DNA of 35,137 nt from Clostridia bacterium. GTDB lineage: Bacteria; Bacillota; Clostridia; Oscillospirales; CAG-272. The stretch is taken from positions 1 through 35,137 of the forward strand of contig JAFTKF010000059.1 of NCBI GenBank assembly GCA_017453405.1, read 5' to 3'. The translations under genes were made by a program, and so were the position numbers. Position 1 is the first letter of the stretch, and every line of letters begins with the position of its first letter. Below are positions 14,933 to 24,502 of this stretch, one piece after another. Below the pieces are notes generated by a model. That model did no database searches and was not told the DNA's origin. It saw nothing but the letters and a program-made list of their open reading frames with translations.

Positions 14933-16135
14933 ATGTATCACAAGAAAGAATGTGTTGCCATGCTGTTAGCAGGCGGTCAGGGAAGCCGTCTCTACACCTT
15001 GACAGAAAAAACAGCCAAGCCTGCCGTTCCGTTCGGCGGCAAGTACCGCATCATTGATTTTCCCCTTTCCAACTGTGTCAACTCCGGCATTGATACCGTC
15101 GGTGTTCTCACGCAGTACCAGCCGCTGGAGCTGAACGAATACATCGGCAACGGTCAGGCGTGGGATCTCGACCGCACCTTTGGCGGCGTGATGGTGCTCC
15201 CGCCCTATCAGGGCAACAAGGGGGCTGACTGGTATAAGGGTACAGCCAATGCCATTTATCAGAACCTTGCCTTTATCGACCGTTACGATCCCGAATACGT
15301 ACTGGTGCTTTCGGGCGACCACATTTACAAAATGGACTATGCCGCCATGCTCGACTTCCACAAGAAAAAGGAAGCCGACTGCACCATTGCCGTTCTGGAG
15401 GTCTCGCTGGAGGAAGCCTCTCGTTTCGGTATTATGAATACCAACGACGATAACAGCGTATATGAATTTGAAGAAAAGCCGAAGCATCCCAAGAGCACCA
15501 AGGCTTCGATGGGTATTTACATTTTCAACTATAAAAAGCTGAAGCAGTACCTCATCGATGACGAAAACACCGAGGGCTCGGCAAATGACTTTGGTAAAAA
15601 CATCATTCCGAATATGCTCGCCTCCGGCGAAAAGCTGTTTGCCTATCCCTTCTCGGGCTATTGGAAGGATGTCGGAACGATCTCCTCGCTGTGGGAAGCC
15701 AATATGGATCTTCTCGGCGCAAAGCCTGTTTTCAATATCCACGACCGTTCGTGGCGCATCTTTTCGCGCACCTCGGCAATGCCCGCGCAGTATCTTGCGC
15801 CCGGCAGTGTGACCGAGAACGCCATCATTTCCGAAGGCTCGGAGATCGCGGGCACGGTCAGAAACTCGGTGCTGTTCCACGGCGTTACCGTCGAAAGCGG
15901 CGCTGTTGTGGAAAATGCCGTTGTGATGAGCGGCGTTACCGTTAAGGCGGGTGCACGCGTGGTCAATACCATCATTGCGGAAAATACCACCGTGGGCGCA
16001 GGCGCTATGATCGGCGACAACCAAAAGCCCGGTGACAATATTACCGTACTCGGCTCCGATCTTGCCATTCCCGCAGGAATGACGATCGGCGGCGGACTGC
16101 TCATCAACGCCGACAAGCTTTCGGAGCTTGTTTAA
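14933..16135 (+). CDS. glgC: Glucose-1-phosphate adenylyltransferase (ADP-glucose pyrophosphorylase)
   Basis: A 400-residue cytosolic enzyme making ADP-glucose from ATP and glucose 1-phosphate, the committed step of bacterial glycogen synthesis. The N-terminus holds the catalytic [33 protein letters not shown]. The metal-binding [10 protein letters not shown], the glucose-1-phosphate site FEEKP and YWKDVGT are all present. The C-terminus has hexapeptide-type repeats forming a left-handed beta-helix. Upstream in-frame start codons from 14831 lie inside the previous gene. The ATG at 14933 has TGGGGGT before it and gives the standard [15 protein letters not shown] start. In Firmicutes GlgC works with GlgD, which is encoded 18 bases downstream. 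All catalytic residues look intact. Confidence 0.97.
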   Translation: MYHKKECVAMLLAGGQGSRLYTLTEKTAKPAVPFGGKYRIIDFPLSNCVNSGIDTVGVLTQYQPLELNEYIGNGQAWDLDRTFGGVMVLPPYQGNKGADWYKGTANAIYQNLAFIDRYDPEYVLVLSGDHIYKMDYAAMLDFHKKKEADCTIAVLEVSLEEASRFGIMNTNDDNSVYEFEEKPKHPKSTKASMGIYIFNYKKLKQYLIDDENTEGSANDFGKNIIPNMLASGEKLFAYPFSGYWKDVGTISSLWEANMDLLGAKPVFNIHDRSWRIFSRTSAMPAQYLAPGSVTENAIISEGSEIAGTVRNSVLFHGVTVESGAVVENAVVMSGVTVKAGARVVNTIIAENTTVGAGAMIGDNQKPGDNITVLGSDLAIPAGMTIGGGLLINADKLSELV

Positions 16136-16153
16136 GAAGGAGGATCACACGCT

Positions 16154-17284
16154 ATGTCTACTACCACAGGTATTATTTTCTCGAATCTGCACGATATGTC
16201 GATTGCCGATCTGACCCGTCGCCGCACAATGGCATCGGTTCCCTTCGGTTGCCGTTACCGCTTGGTTGACTTCGCGCTTTCCAATATGGTCAACGCCGGC
16301 ATTTCGGATATCAGTGTGATCACACACAACAACTATCGCTCGCTGATGGACCACCTCGGCAGCGGTAAGGACTGGGACCTTGCCCGTCGCTCGGGCGGTC
16401 TTAAGATCCTGCCCCCCTTCATTACCACCAATCAAGGGGAAAACAATCTTTACGACACCCGTCTCGAAGCTTTGAAAAACGTGCAGGGCTTCGTTGCCGA
16501 TATCAAGACTGACAACGTGGTGCTGTCCGACTGCGATGCCATTTGCAATATCGATCTGCGCAGTGTGATCGAATATCACACCGCAGAAGGGGCAGATGCC
16601 ACCTGCGTCGTCACCCGAAAGACGCTGACCCCCGATATTTCCGAAAAATACCGTCTGATCTATTCGAACGACAGCAATGATGTCACCGATGTCATCGCAC
16701 ACCCCAAGAAGTTCTCGGGCGAGGGCGATGTCTTGGTGAATATTTGGATCTTTGACCGCCGCTATCTGCAGTCGGCGCTGGCGGATGCCTCGGCACACGG
16801 CTACAAGAGCTTCACGACCGATGTGATCCTCAAAAATCTCGGCAAGCACACGATCAAGGTCTATCACTACGACGGCTACTATGCAAGCATCGACTCGATG
16901 GCAGGCTATTTTGCCGTCAATATGGAGCTTCTCGATGCCAAGACCCGTGAAGCACTCTTCAAGGTCAAGGAAAGACCGATCTATACCAAGGTCAGAAATT
17001 CCGCGCCCAGCAAATATGTCGGCGGTGCCAACGTAAAGAATTCCCTGATCGCCGACGGCTGTCTGATCGAAGGCACGGTAGAAAATTCGATCCTCTTCCG
17101 CGGTGTTCATGTTGGCAAGGGGGCAATTGTCAAGAATTCGATCCTGTTTCAGGATACGCAGGTATTGGCAGGGGCTTCGATCAACTGCGTGATCGCTGAC
17201 AAGAATGTCGTGATCCGTGACGGCGTTATCCTCTCGGGTCACCCCACGATGCCCTTCTATATTGAAAAATACAAAATGATCTAA
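16154..17284 (+). CDS. glgD: GlgD, regulatory/non-canonical subunit of ADP-glucose pyrophosphorylase
   Basis: A 376-residue GlgC paralogue found in Firmicutes, which forms a hetero-oligomer with GlgC and raises its activity. It keeps the overall fold (RYRLVDFALSNMVNAGI, LSDCDAICNIDL, YYASIDSMAGYFAVNMEL and a C-terminal hexapeptide helix). The N-terminal pyrophosphorylase loop GGxGxRL is absent: the protein begins with GIIFSNLHDMSIADLTRRRTM. That is the hallmark of GlgD and predicts little or no catalysis alone. The ATG at 16154 has a strong AAGGAGGA at 16137-16144. It is tightly packed between glgC and glgA (gap 21 bases). Confidence 0.95.
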   Translation: MSTTTGIIFSNLHDMSIADLTRRRTMASVPFGCRYRLVDFALSNMVNAGISDISVITHNNYRSLMDHLGSGKDWDLARRSGGLKILPPFITTNQGENNLYDTRLEALKNVQGFVADIKTDNVVLSDCDAICNIDLRSVIEYHTAEGADATCVVTRKTLTPDISEKYRLIYSNDSNDVTDVIAHPKKFSGEGDVLVNIWIFDRRYLQSALADASAHGYKSFTTDVILKNLGKHTIKVYHYDGYYASIDSMAGYFAVNMELLDAKTREALFKVKERPIYTKVRNSAPSKYVGGANVKNSLIADGCLIEGTVENSILFRGVHVGKGAIVKNSILFQDTQVLAGASINCVIADKNVVIRDGVILSGHPTMPFYIEKYKMI

Positions 17285-17305
17285 CGCCTCTGAAAGGAAT
17301 TACCT

Positions 17306-18736
17306 ATGTCAAAAATCCTTTTTGTTGCGGCTGAAGCCGTTCCCTTTGCCTCCACGGGCGGTCTTGGGGATGTCATCGGCTCGCTTCCCGAAGCTATTGT
17401 CAAGGCAGACAAATCTGCCGATGTGCGCGTGGTACTCCCACTGCACGAAAAGATCTCCGCCGAGCACCGTGCGGCAATGACCAAGGTCTGTGAATTTACC
17501 GTCGCGCTGTCGTGGCGTAATCTCTACTGCGGTATCTGGTCGCTCAAAAAAGGCGGTGTCACCTACTATTTCATCGATAACGAATATTACTTCAAGCGCG
17601 CTCGTCTCTATGGCGAATTCGACGATGCCGAACGCTATGCCTATTTCTCCAAAGCCGCGATCGATATGCTGCCCCATATCGGCTTTTATCCCGATATTCT
17701 GCACGCGCACGACTGGCAGGCGGCAATGGCAGTGATCTATCTGCGCCGTCAGTATTCCTATCCCGATATTCATACCGTCTATACCATTCACAACATCGAA
17801 TATCAGGGCGTGTATTCCTTCTCGATCCTTTCGGATGTTCTCGGACTGTCCGAGGCAGACCGTGACATCATCGAATATCACGGCGATATCAATTTCACCA
17901 AGGGCGCGATCGTCTGCTGTGACAAATTGACGACAGTCAGCCAGAAGTATTCCGAAGAGATCCGCACTCCCTTCTATTCCTACGGTCTCTATCACGTGAT
18001 CAATCGCTTCTCCTTCAAGACGATGGGCATTGTCAACGGCATTGATTATAAGACCTATAATCCCGCCGCCGACCCCGATATTCCCGCAAACTTCTCCTAC
18101 GCCCGCAACCTCAAGAACAAAACCCTCTGCAAGATCACCCTGCAGGAAAAGGTCGGACTTACCGTCTCGCCCGATACCCCGATGGTGGCAATGATCACCC
18201 GTCTTGCCTCGCACAAGGGTCTTGATCTTGTCAAGCGCGTGATCGACGAAGCGCTTGCCACCGAGGATATGCAGTTCGTTCTGCTCGGTACGGGTGAAAA
18301 GGATTACGAAGTCTTTTTCAAGGAATTGGAGAATCGCTTCCCCGGCAAGGTGCGCGCCCTGCTGGAATTCAACAAGAAGCTGTCGAAGGAGATCTACGCC
18401 GCCGCCGACCTCTTCCTGATGCCCTCGAAGAGCGAGCCCTGCGGTCTTTCGCAGATGATGGCATCGCGCTACGGCACGGTGGCGATCGTCAGAGAAACCG
18501 GCGGTCTTTACGATACCATTAAGCCCTTTGACCACACCACGGGCGAGGGCAACGGTGTAACCTTTGTGACCTACAACGCGCACGATATGCTGGATGCCAT
18601 TCGCCGCGCGCTTGCCCTCTACCGCTCACCCGATTTCAAAAAACTGCGCCGCAACGCGATGACCACCGATTTCTCGTGGGAGATCTCGGCAAAACGCTAT
18701 CTTGCGATGTACAGCGATGTGCTGACGCTTTATTAA
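17306..18736 (+). CDS. glgA: Glycogen synthase (ADP-glucose, GT5)
   Basis: A 476-residue GT5 enzyme that adds glucose from ADP-glucose to the non-reducing end of alpha-1,4-glucan. It has the family segments LHAHDWQAAM, IHNIEYQGV, GIVNGIDYKTYNP and SEPCGLSQMMASRYGTVAIVRETGGLYDTI, the last holding the E-x7-E-type active site. The N-terminal loop that normally reads KTGGL, whose lysine contacts ADP-glucose in E. coli, reads STGGL here (S16). The rest looks fully functional, so this may be a subgroup variant. The ATG at 17306 follows GAAAGGAA. It is the last gene before a perfect terminator, completing a GlgB-like, glgC, glgD, glgA operon. Confidence 0.95.
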   Translation: MSKILFVAAEAVPFASTGGLGDVIGSLPEAIVKADKSADVRVVLPLHEKISAEHRAAMTKVCEFTVALSWRNLYCGIWSLKKGGVTYYFIDNEYYFKRARLYGEFDDAERYAYFSKAAIDMLPHIGFYPDILHAHDWQAAMAVIYLRRQYSYPDIHTVYTIHNIEYQGVYSFSILSDVLGLSEADRDIIEYHGDINFTKGAIVCCDKLTTVSQKYSEEIRTPFYSYGLYHVINRFSFKTMGIVNGIDYKTYNPAADPDIPANFSYARNLKNKTLCKITLQEKVGLTVSPDTPMVAMITRLASHKGLDLVKRVIDEALATEDMQFVLLGTGEKDYEVFFKELENRFPGKVRALLEFNKKLSKEIYAAADLFLMPSKSEPCGLSQMMASRYGTVAIVRETGGLYDTIKPFDHTTGEGNGVTFVTYNAHDMLDAIRRALALYRSPDFKKLRRNAMTTDFSWEISAKRYLAMYSDVLTLY

Positions 18737-18745
18737 AACAACAAG

Positions 18746-18788
18746 CCTCACTTCCCAACGCGGGTTGGGAAGTGAGGAGGGTTTTTTT
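18746..18788 (+). terminator. Rho-independent terminator after glgA
   Basis: A perfect 14-base stem (18746-18759 with 18764-18777), a 4-base loop and a run of seven T after AGGG. It separates the synthesis operon from glgP. Confidence 0.94.
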
Positions 18789-18892
18789 ACACGCATTTTT
18801 TCGAATGAAGATTTTATTTTTTTATAAAATGAAATCCTTTTTCGGCAAAATGCCGATTGCAACAACAATACACGATAAAGGATGAAACAGTT

Positions 18893-21427
18893 ATGGCGAA
18901 AACGACAAAAGCTGCAGCAAAAACTGCTGCGGCAAAAAATACCGCGGCAAAAGACCCCTCACAGACTTCGGTGGGCGGCGTAAAAATGCCGTCGCTCACC
19001 AAAAAATATCTCCGTGAAGCACTGGAAAATAAGCTTTCCCGCTTTTACGGCACCACGTATAAGGAAGCAACCAAGGATCAGATCTATCGCGCACTGCTTC
19101 TGACCGTCAAGGATATTCTGTCGCAGAAGCGTACCGAATTCAAAAAGAATGTCAACAATCAAGAAGGCAAGAAAATCTATTACCTCTGTATGGAATTTCT
19201 GATCGGTAAGGGTCTGCGCAACAACCTGATGAATCTCGGCATTGCCGACAAGTATGATGCGATCCTTTCGGATATGGGCTTCTCGCTTGACGAGCTTTAC
19301 GATATCGAGCAAGACCCGGGACTTGGCAACGGCGGTCTTGGCAGACTTGCCGCCTGCTTTATGGACGCATTGACCTCGCAGGACTACTCGGCAACAGGAT
19401 TTTCGATCCTTTATGAATACGGTCTTTTCAAGCAGAAGATCATCGACGGCGATCAGATCGAATTGCCCGACACATGGATGCCCTCGGGCGAGCCTTGGCT
19501 CGTTCCCCGTACCGACAAGACCTGCACCGTGCGCTTTGGCGGTCAGATCAAGGAGGAATGGAAAAACGGCAGATGTGAGATCACGCACACCGATTACACC
19601 GAGGTGCAAGCCATTCCCTATGATATTATGATCTCGGGTGCAGACTCCGAGGCTGTCAACTCTCTGCGTCTCTGGAAGGCAAAGAGTATGAACCAGAACT
19701 TCAATATGGCGTTGTTCTCGCAGGGCGAATATATCCGCGCAATGGAGGAATCCAATCAGGCAGAGATCCTTTCCAAGGTACTCTATCCTGCCGACAATCA
19801 CGAGGGCGGCAAATTGCTCCGTCTGTCTCAGCAGTATTTCCTTGTTTGTGCCTCCCTGCAAAGCATTATCGCCGACCATCTGCGCACCTACGGCAGTCTT
19901 CAGAATTTTTCCGAAAAGGTTGCCATTCACATCAACGACACCCATCCCGCGCTTGTCGTTCCCGAATTGATGCGCATTCTCATTGACATCTACTCCTACA
20001 CGTGGGAGCACGCGTGGAGCATCGTCACCAAAACCGTGTCGTATACCAATCATACCGTTATGCCCGAGGCACTGGAAACCTGGGATGAACGTCTCTTCAG
20101 CTTCCGTCTGCCCCGCCTGCATATGATCATTTCCGAGATCAACCGCCGCTTCTGTGCCGAGCTTTGGAATCGCTATCCCGGCGACTGGGGCAGAATCACC
20201 AATCTTTCGATCATTTCGCACGGCAGAGTCAAGATGGCAAATCTCTCGGTCGTTGGCTCGCACACCGTCAACGGCGTATCGAAGCTGCACTCTGAGATCC
20301 TGACCGACACCATTTTCAGCGATTTTTATCACGATACCCCCGAGAAATTCACCAATGTCACCAACGGTATCGCATACCGCCGCTGGCTGTGCTACGCCAA
20401 TCCCGCGCTTGCCGCCTTGCTGGACGAAACCATCGGCAAGGGCTATCGCAAGGATGCCGCAGAGCTTGAAAAGCTTCTTGCCTATGCCGACGACAAAGCC
20501 GTTCTTGATACCCTTGCGGACATCAAATATCAGAACAAGGTACGCCTTTCGAATTATCTGATGAAGCGAAATGGCATCAAGATCGATCCCGATTCGGTCT
20601 TTGACGTGCAGGTCAAGCGTATGCATGAATACAAGCGCCAGCTTCTGAACGCCTTGCACATCATTTCGCTTTACGTGACGCTGAAGGAAAATCCCGATCT
20701 CGAAATGCGCCCCAAGACCTTTATTTTCGGCGCGAAAGCGGCTGCGGGTTATTATCACGCCAAGCAGATCATCAAGCTGATCTATGAGATCGGCAAGGAT
20801 CTTGAAAACGATCCCAAGCTTTCAAAGAAGCTTCGCGTGGTCTTCCCCGAGGACTATAATGTCTCACTTGCCGAGATCCTGATTCCCGCCGCCGACATTT
20901 CTGAGCAGATCTCGCTTGCCGGCAAGGAAGCCAGCGGCACGGGCAATATGAAGTTTATGCTGAACGGCGCTTTGACCGTCGGCACGCTGGACGGCGCGAA
21001 TGTCGAGATCGCCGAGGCTGTCGGCAGAGACAATATCTATATTTTCGGTCATACCACCCCCGAGGTCGAGGATCTCTGGCGTCAGGGCTATCGCGCCGCT
21101 GACTACTACAGCAAGAATCCCACGCTGAAAAAGGCAGTCGACGCCCTGAAGAGTGGCTTCAACGGCGTATCCTTTGAGGAGCTGTATCACTATCTCGTCT
21201 TTGGAAACGGCACGGTTGCCGACCCCTATATGTGCCTTGCCGATTTCGATGCCTATCAGGCGGCGCACCGCACCATTGCCGCCGATTATGAAAATCGCGA
21301 CAAATGGAATCGGATGTCCCTGACAAACATCGCCAAAAGCGGCATCTTCTCGGCAGACCGTTCGATTCGCGAATATGCCGACAACATCTGGCACATCCAA
21401 CCGATTCAAAAGAAAAATAACCGCTGA
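18893..21427 (+). CDS. glgP: Glycogen/starch/maltodextrin phosphorylase (GT35)
   Basis: An 844-residue PLP enzyme that releases glucose 1-phosphate from the non-reducing ends of alpha-1,4-glucan. The hallmark pyridoxal phosphate site EASGTGNMKFMLNGALTVGT is intact, with the PLP-binding lysine in the NMK triad. LGNGGLGRLAACF and VKRMHEYKRQLLN are also typical. The N-terminus has an unusual tail of about 20 residues made almost only of Lys, Ala, Thr and Asn, before the conserved PSLTKKYLREALENKLSRFYG start. The ATG at 18893 has AAAGGA upstream and includes this tail. The next in-frame Met, just before PSLTKKY, has no ribosome site. It has its own transcription unit between two terminators. Its product feeds glucose 1-phosphate back to GlgC or to glycolysis. 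Confidence 0.96.
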   Translation: MAKTTKAAAKTAAAKNTAAKDPSQTSVGGVKMPSLTKKYLREALENKLSRFYGTTYKEATKDQIYRALLLTVKDILSQKRTEFKKNVNNQEGKKIYYLCMEFLIGKGLRNNLMNLGIADKYDAILSDMGFSLDELYDIEQDPGLGNGGLGRLAACFMDALTSQDYSATGFSILYEYGLFKQKIIDGDQIELPDTWMPSGEPWLVPRTDKTCTVRFGGQIKEEWKNGRCEITHTDYTEVQAIPYDIMISGADSEAVNSLRLWKAKSMNQNFNMALFSQGEYIRAMEESNQAEILSKVLYPADNHEGGKLLRLSQQYFLVCASLQSIIADHLRTYGSLQNFSEKVAIHINDTHPALVVPELMRILIDIYSYTWEHAWSIVTKTVSYTNHTVMPEALETWDERLFSFRLPRLHMIISEINRRFCAELWNRYPGDWGRITNLSIISHGRVKMANLSVVGSHTVNGVSKLHSEILTDTIFSDFYHDTPEKFTNVTNGIAYRRWLCYANPALAALLDETIGKGYRKDAAELEKLLAYADDKAVLDTLADIKYQNKVRLSNYLMKRNGIKIDPDSVFDVQVKRMHEYKRQLLNALHIISLYVTLKENPDLEMRPKTFIFGAKAAAGYYHAKQIIKLIYEIGKDLENDPKLSKKLRVVFPEDYNVSLAEILIPAADISEQISLAGKEASGTGNMKFMLNGALTVGTLDGANVEIAEAVGRDNIYIFGHTTPEVEDLWRQGYRAADYYSKNPTLKKAVDALKSGFNGVSFEELYHYLVFGNGTVADPYMCLADFDAYQAAHRTIAADYENRDKWNRMSLTNIAKSGIFSADRSIREYADNIWHIQPIQKKNNR

Positions 21428-21432
21428 GTGTC

Positions 21433-21465
21433 AAAACCGCCAAGACCCCTTTGGCGGTTTTTGAC
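21433..21465 (+). terminator. Rho-independent terminator after glgP
   Basis: An 11-base stem (21433-21443 with 21451-21461), a 7-base loop and a short T-run, only 5 bases past the glgP stop and 14 bases before the next gene. Some read-through into the GH13 gene is likely, since no separate promoter fits in the gap. Confidence 0.8.
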
Positions 21466-21478
21466 AGTAAGGATCTTT

Positions 21479-23419
21479 ATGCCACTTTCACATTATCACG
21501 TATCGCTGGAAATCACCTCGGCGCATACCGACTTTGCCCATCTCTTCTCTGCCTTTGATAACGAGGATACGCTGACACTGACGCTCACCCTTTCGCGTGA
21601 GCTTGGGACAGTCTCCCCACGGCTCGAGCTGTATGAGGCAGACGCACACGCGCAAACGCTGATTTTCCCCCTCGTGTGGCAGGGTACGGACTACAAAACC
21701 GAAACCTACCGCCTGTCACTGTCCTTGCACCGCCTGCGCGGACTGTATTTCGCTTCCCTCCTCTTTGACTCTGCCGAGGGGCTTTTGCGCCTGTCCTATG
21801 ACGAAGGACACTACCGCTATCGCCTCACCCGAAGCGACGAGGCATATGAGCCGATCGGGCTGACCGTCTATGATGCCGCGTTTACCACACCCGATTGGTT
21901 CAAGGGCGGCGTTCTTTATCAGATCTTCGTGGACCGCTTTTACAAAGGCTCGCAAGCTGTTCCCTGCCGCGAGGATGCCGTTCTCGACCCCGATTGGGAG
22001 CGGGGAATTCCCCAATATCCCCCCTACCGCGGCGCGCCCTTTTCCAACAATACCTTTTTCGGGGGAACGCTCTTCGGCATTGCGGAGAAAATGCCCTATC
22101 TTGCCTCGCTCGGCGTAACTGCTCTCTATCTTTCCCCCATCTTTCGCGCCTATTCCAATCACAAATACGACACTGCCGACTATCTCGAAATTGACAGTAT
22201 GTTCGGGGGCAAGGAAGGCTTTGACGCGATGCTTTGCGCGGCAAATGCCCACGGAATCCGCGTGATCTTGGACGGCGTTTTCAATCACACGGGAGACGAC
22301 AGCCGCTATTTCAACAAATACGGCAAATTCGACACCCTCGGTGCGTATCAATCCCAAGAGTCACCCTATTATCACTGGTACGATTTTGAAAGCTATCCCG
22401 ACCGCTATCGCTGTTGGTGGGGCATTGATATTCTGCCCTCGGTCAACACGAAGCACCCCGATTACCGCCGCTTTATCGCGGGCGAAAACGGGGTGATCCG
22501 CCGCTATCTGCGAGAAGGGATCGCGGGGTGGCGACTGGATGTTGCCGACGAGCTGTCTGAAGAACTGATTACCGATATCCGCCGTGCCGCACGTGAGGAA
22601 TCGCGCGAGGCACTGATTCTCGGCGAGGTGTGGGAGGATGCCTCCAACAAGATCGCCTACGGTGCTCTGCGCCGCTATTTCTGGGGAAACGAGCTGGATT
22701 CTGTGATGAATTACCCTGTCGGCAACGCCATTGTTGACTACCATCTCACCCAAAACGCCGCACCCTTATTTGCGGTCTTAAAGCGGCTGTACGCGCATTA
22801 TCCCAAGGCGACATCCGATACCAATATGAATCTTTTGGGCACGCACGACACCGAGCGCATTCTCACGCGGCTGTCGGGCGAGGGCGAAAACGGCAGAAGC
22901 GAAGACGAGCTTGCCACTGCTACCCTATCAGAAGAGCGCTACCGCCTTGCCAAAAGCCGCCTTATGAGTGCCTATCTGCTTCTTGCCACCGTCCCCGGTG
23001 TGCCCACCGTCTTTTACGGAGATGAAGCGGGTATGCAGGGCTATCACGACCCCTTTAACCGCCGCCCCTTTCCGTGGGGGCGCGAAGACCAAGAGATCCT
23101 TGCCTTTTATCAGAAGATCCATCGTCTGAGAAAAGAAGAGGACATCTTTTCAAAGGGCTATTTTGAGCTTGTCGAGGACTTGCCCGAGGGCGTTCTTGCC
23201 TATTCGCGCTTTGACCGCACCACCTGCCTGACGGCGGTGTTCAACCGTTCGGATAAAGGCATCACGCTTTTTGCGAAGACCCTCTTTCCGAAGTCGCTTT
23301 CACCTCTTTGCGCAACCAATGGTTGCGAGCTTTTGACAGGGCAACCAATTCGTTACACCGTTTCGCTGAAATCCTGCGATTTTTCTTTAATAAAATGGAA
23401 AATAGACACTGATTGTTAA
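21479..23419 (+). CDS. Cytoplasmic GH13 alpha-glucosidase/maltodextrin hydrolase (neopullulanase/cyclomaltodextrinase-like)
   Basis: A 646-residue GH13 enzyme with no signal peptide, so it acts on cytosolic maltodextrins or glycogen-derived oligosaccharides. An N-terminal beta domain (about 1-135) precedes the barrel, which opens with WFKGGVLYQIFVDRFYKG. The catalytic residues are D354 (GWRLDVADE), E383 (LGEVWED) and D457 (LGTHDTER). Region I is ILDGVFNHTG. The long N-terminal domain and GNNTFFGGTL-like start of the barrel resemble neopullulanase and cyclomaltodextrinase. The exact bond specificity cannot be read from the sequence. The ATG at 21479 has AAGGA 5 bases upstream. The longer in-frame reading from 21428 runs through the terminator and is rejected. 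A 17-base palindrome lies in the 3' part of the gene. Confidence 0.9.
   Translation: MPLSHYHVSLEITSAHTDFAHLFSAFDNEDTLTLTLTLSRELGTVSPRLELYEADAHAQTLIFPLVWQGTDYKTETYRLSLSLHRLRGLYFASLLFDSAEGLLRLSYDEGHYRYRLTRSDEAYEPIGLTVYDAAFTTPDWFKGGVLYQIFVDRFYKGSQAVPCREDAVLDPDWERGIPQYPPYRGAPFSNNTFFGGTLFGIAEKMPYLASLGVTALYLSPIFRAYSNHKYDTADYLEIDSMFGGKEGFDAMLCAANAHGIRVILDGVFNHTGDDSRYFNKYGKFDTLGAYQSQESPYYHWYDFESYPDRYRCWWGIDILPSVNTKHPDYRRFIAGENGVIRRYLREGIAGWRLDVADELSEELITDIRRAAREESREALILGEVWEDASNKIAYGALRRYFWGNELDSVMNYPVGNAIVDYHLTQNAAPLFAVLKRLYAHYPKATSDTNMNLLGTHDTERILTRLSGEGENGRSEDELATATLSEERYRLAKSRLMSAYLLLATVPGVPTVFYGDEAGMQGYHDPFNRRPFPWGREDQEILAFYQKIHRLRKEEDIFSKGYFELVEDLPEGVLAYSRFDRTTCLTAVFNRSDKGITLFAKTLFPKSLSPLCATNGCELLTGQPIRYTVSLKSCDFSLIKWKIDTDC
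23311..23327. repeat. Intragenic micro-palindrome GCAAC-N5-GTTGC, copy 1
   Basis: CGCAAC-CAATG-GTTGCG lies inside the GH13 gene, read there as C-A-T-N-G-C. It has 8-base perfect arms around one central base. It is one of four such elements in the window. Confidence 0.6.
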
Positions 23420-23493
23420 CACGCTGTTCAAAAAGATGGTGTATAATACCTGATAGCAGAAAGACCCCAAAATACATAGAAGAAGGAAATCAT

Positions 23494-24429
23494 ATGAAAA
23501 AGAACCTGATCCTCTCGCTCGTAGCGCTCCTTTTGGTTGCCGCTTCGCTTTTCGCACTGACCGCTTGCGGTGAGCCCGCCACAACAACTGCCGATAACGG
23601 CACTGCTACCACAACGCCCACCCCCGGAACTTCGGGAACTGATGATCCCACCGTTTCCGATAAGGTCAATTTCAAATTCTTCAAATGCGGCAAAGCCAAT
23701 GCCACACTCATCCGTTCGGGTGATATTGCCATTCTCGTTGACACCGGTGAGGATGAAGACGAAGACGGCAACGGCAAGCAGGACGACGGCGAAAAGATCC
23801 TTGAATATCTCGCTGAAAAAGGCGTGACTGAGATCGACTACCTCATCGTCAGCCAGTTCAACAAGAACCACTACGGTTCTGTCGCTACGATTCTTGAAGG
23901 TGTTACGGTGAAAAAGATTCTTGAACCCAGCTACACCAAGACCGGCAACGCTTACGACGAATACCGCGCCGCTCTTACCAAGGCAGGTATGACCCCCGAA
24001 GTGATCTCCGATACCTATACGATTAGCGAAGGCGATCTCAAGGTTACGCTCTACCCCGCCAAGAGCACCACCACCAGCGCTGAGCAGGATGAATACTATT
24101 CTCTGGCTGTTGCTGTTGACTCCACCGGTCTTGATGTTCTCATTGCCTCCGACATTTTCGGCGCACGTGTGACCGAGCTGATCACCGCTCTTAACGGTCA
24201 GAAGTTTGACATTCTTCAAGTACCGAAGCACGGCGCGTTCAATGATACGGTTGAGACCCTGATCGATGCGGTTTCGCCCAAGTATGCCGTCATTTTCGCT
24301 TCGGCAAACAATCCCGCTGACCCCCGTACCCTGAATCTTCTCACCGAAAAGAACATCACAACCTACATCACAATGAACGGCTCGGTAGAAGCCAAGTACA
24401 AGAACGACACCCTCACGGTCAAGCAGTAA
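23494..24429 (+). CDS. Lipoprotein with degenerate ComEC-like metallo-beta-lactamase fold and EF-hand-like loop
   Basis: A 311-residue surface lipoprotein: signal peptide, lipobox LTAC (C25), then a Thr/Pro-rich linker to about 55. The remainder follows the ComEC C-terminal beta-lactamase plan: FFKCGKANATLIRSGDIAILVDTG (like DVGQGDA...ILIDTG), LIVSQFNKNHYGS in place of the HPHADHIGG metal motif, ASDIF in place of TGD, and VPKHGAF like the APHHGS motif. The HxHxDH metal ligands read QxNxNH (121-126), so zinc chemistry should be lost. Residues 87-98 form DxDxDGNGKQDD, an EF-hand-like acidic loop that may bind calcium. The ATG at 23494 has GAAGGAAA upstream. A TATAAT at 23442-23447 is the likely -10. 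It stands alone, before a terminator. Probable role: surface binding or structure rather than nuclease activity. Confidence 0.75.
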   Translation: MKKNLILSLVALLLVAASLFALTACGEPATTTADNGTATTTPTPGTSGTDDPTVSDKVNFKFFKCGKANATLIRSGDIAILVDTGEDEDEDGNGKQDDGEKILEYLAEKGVTEIDYLIVSQFNKNHYGSVATILEGVTVKKILEPSYTKTGNAYDEYRAALTKAGMTPEVISDTYTISEGDLKVTLYPAKSTTTSAEQDEYYSLAVAVDSTGLDVLIASDIFGARVTELITALNGQKFDILQVPKHGAFNDTVETLIDAVSPKYAVIFASANNPADPRTLNLLTEKNITTYITMNGSVEAKYKNDTLTVKQ

Positions 24430-24438
24430 TTCGATACC

Positions 24439-24470
24439 AAAAAAGACGGCTCGCAAGATCCGTCTTTTTT
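24439..24470 (+). terminator. Rho-independent terminator after the lipoprotein gene
   Basis: An 11-base perfect stem (24439-24449 with 24460-24470) with A- and T-runs at its base, so it may act on both strands. It is 9 bases past the stop. Confidence 0.88.
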
Positions 24471-24502
24471 CACATACCAAATACCGATCAAGGAGACTAC
24501 CG

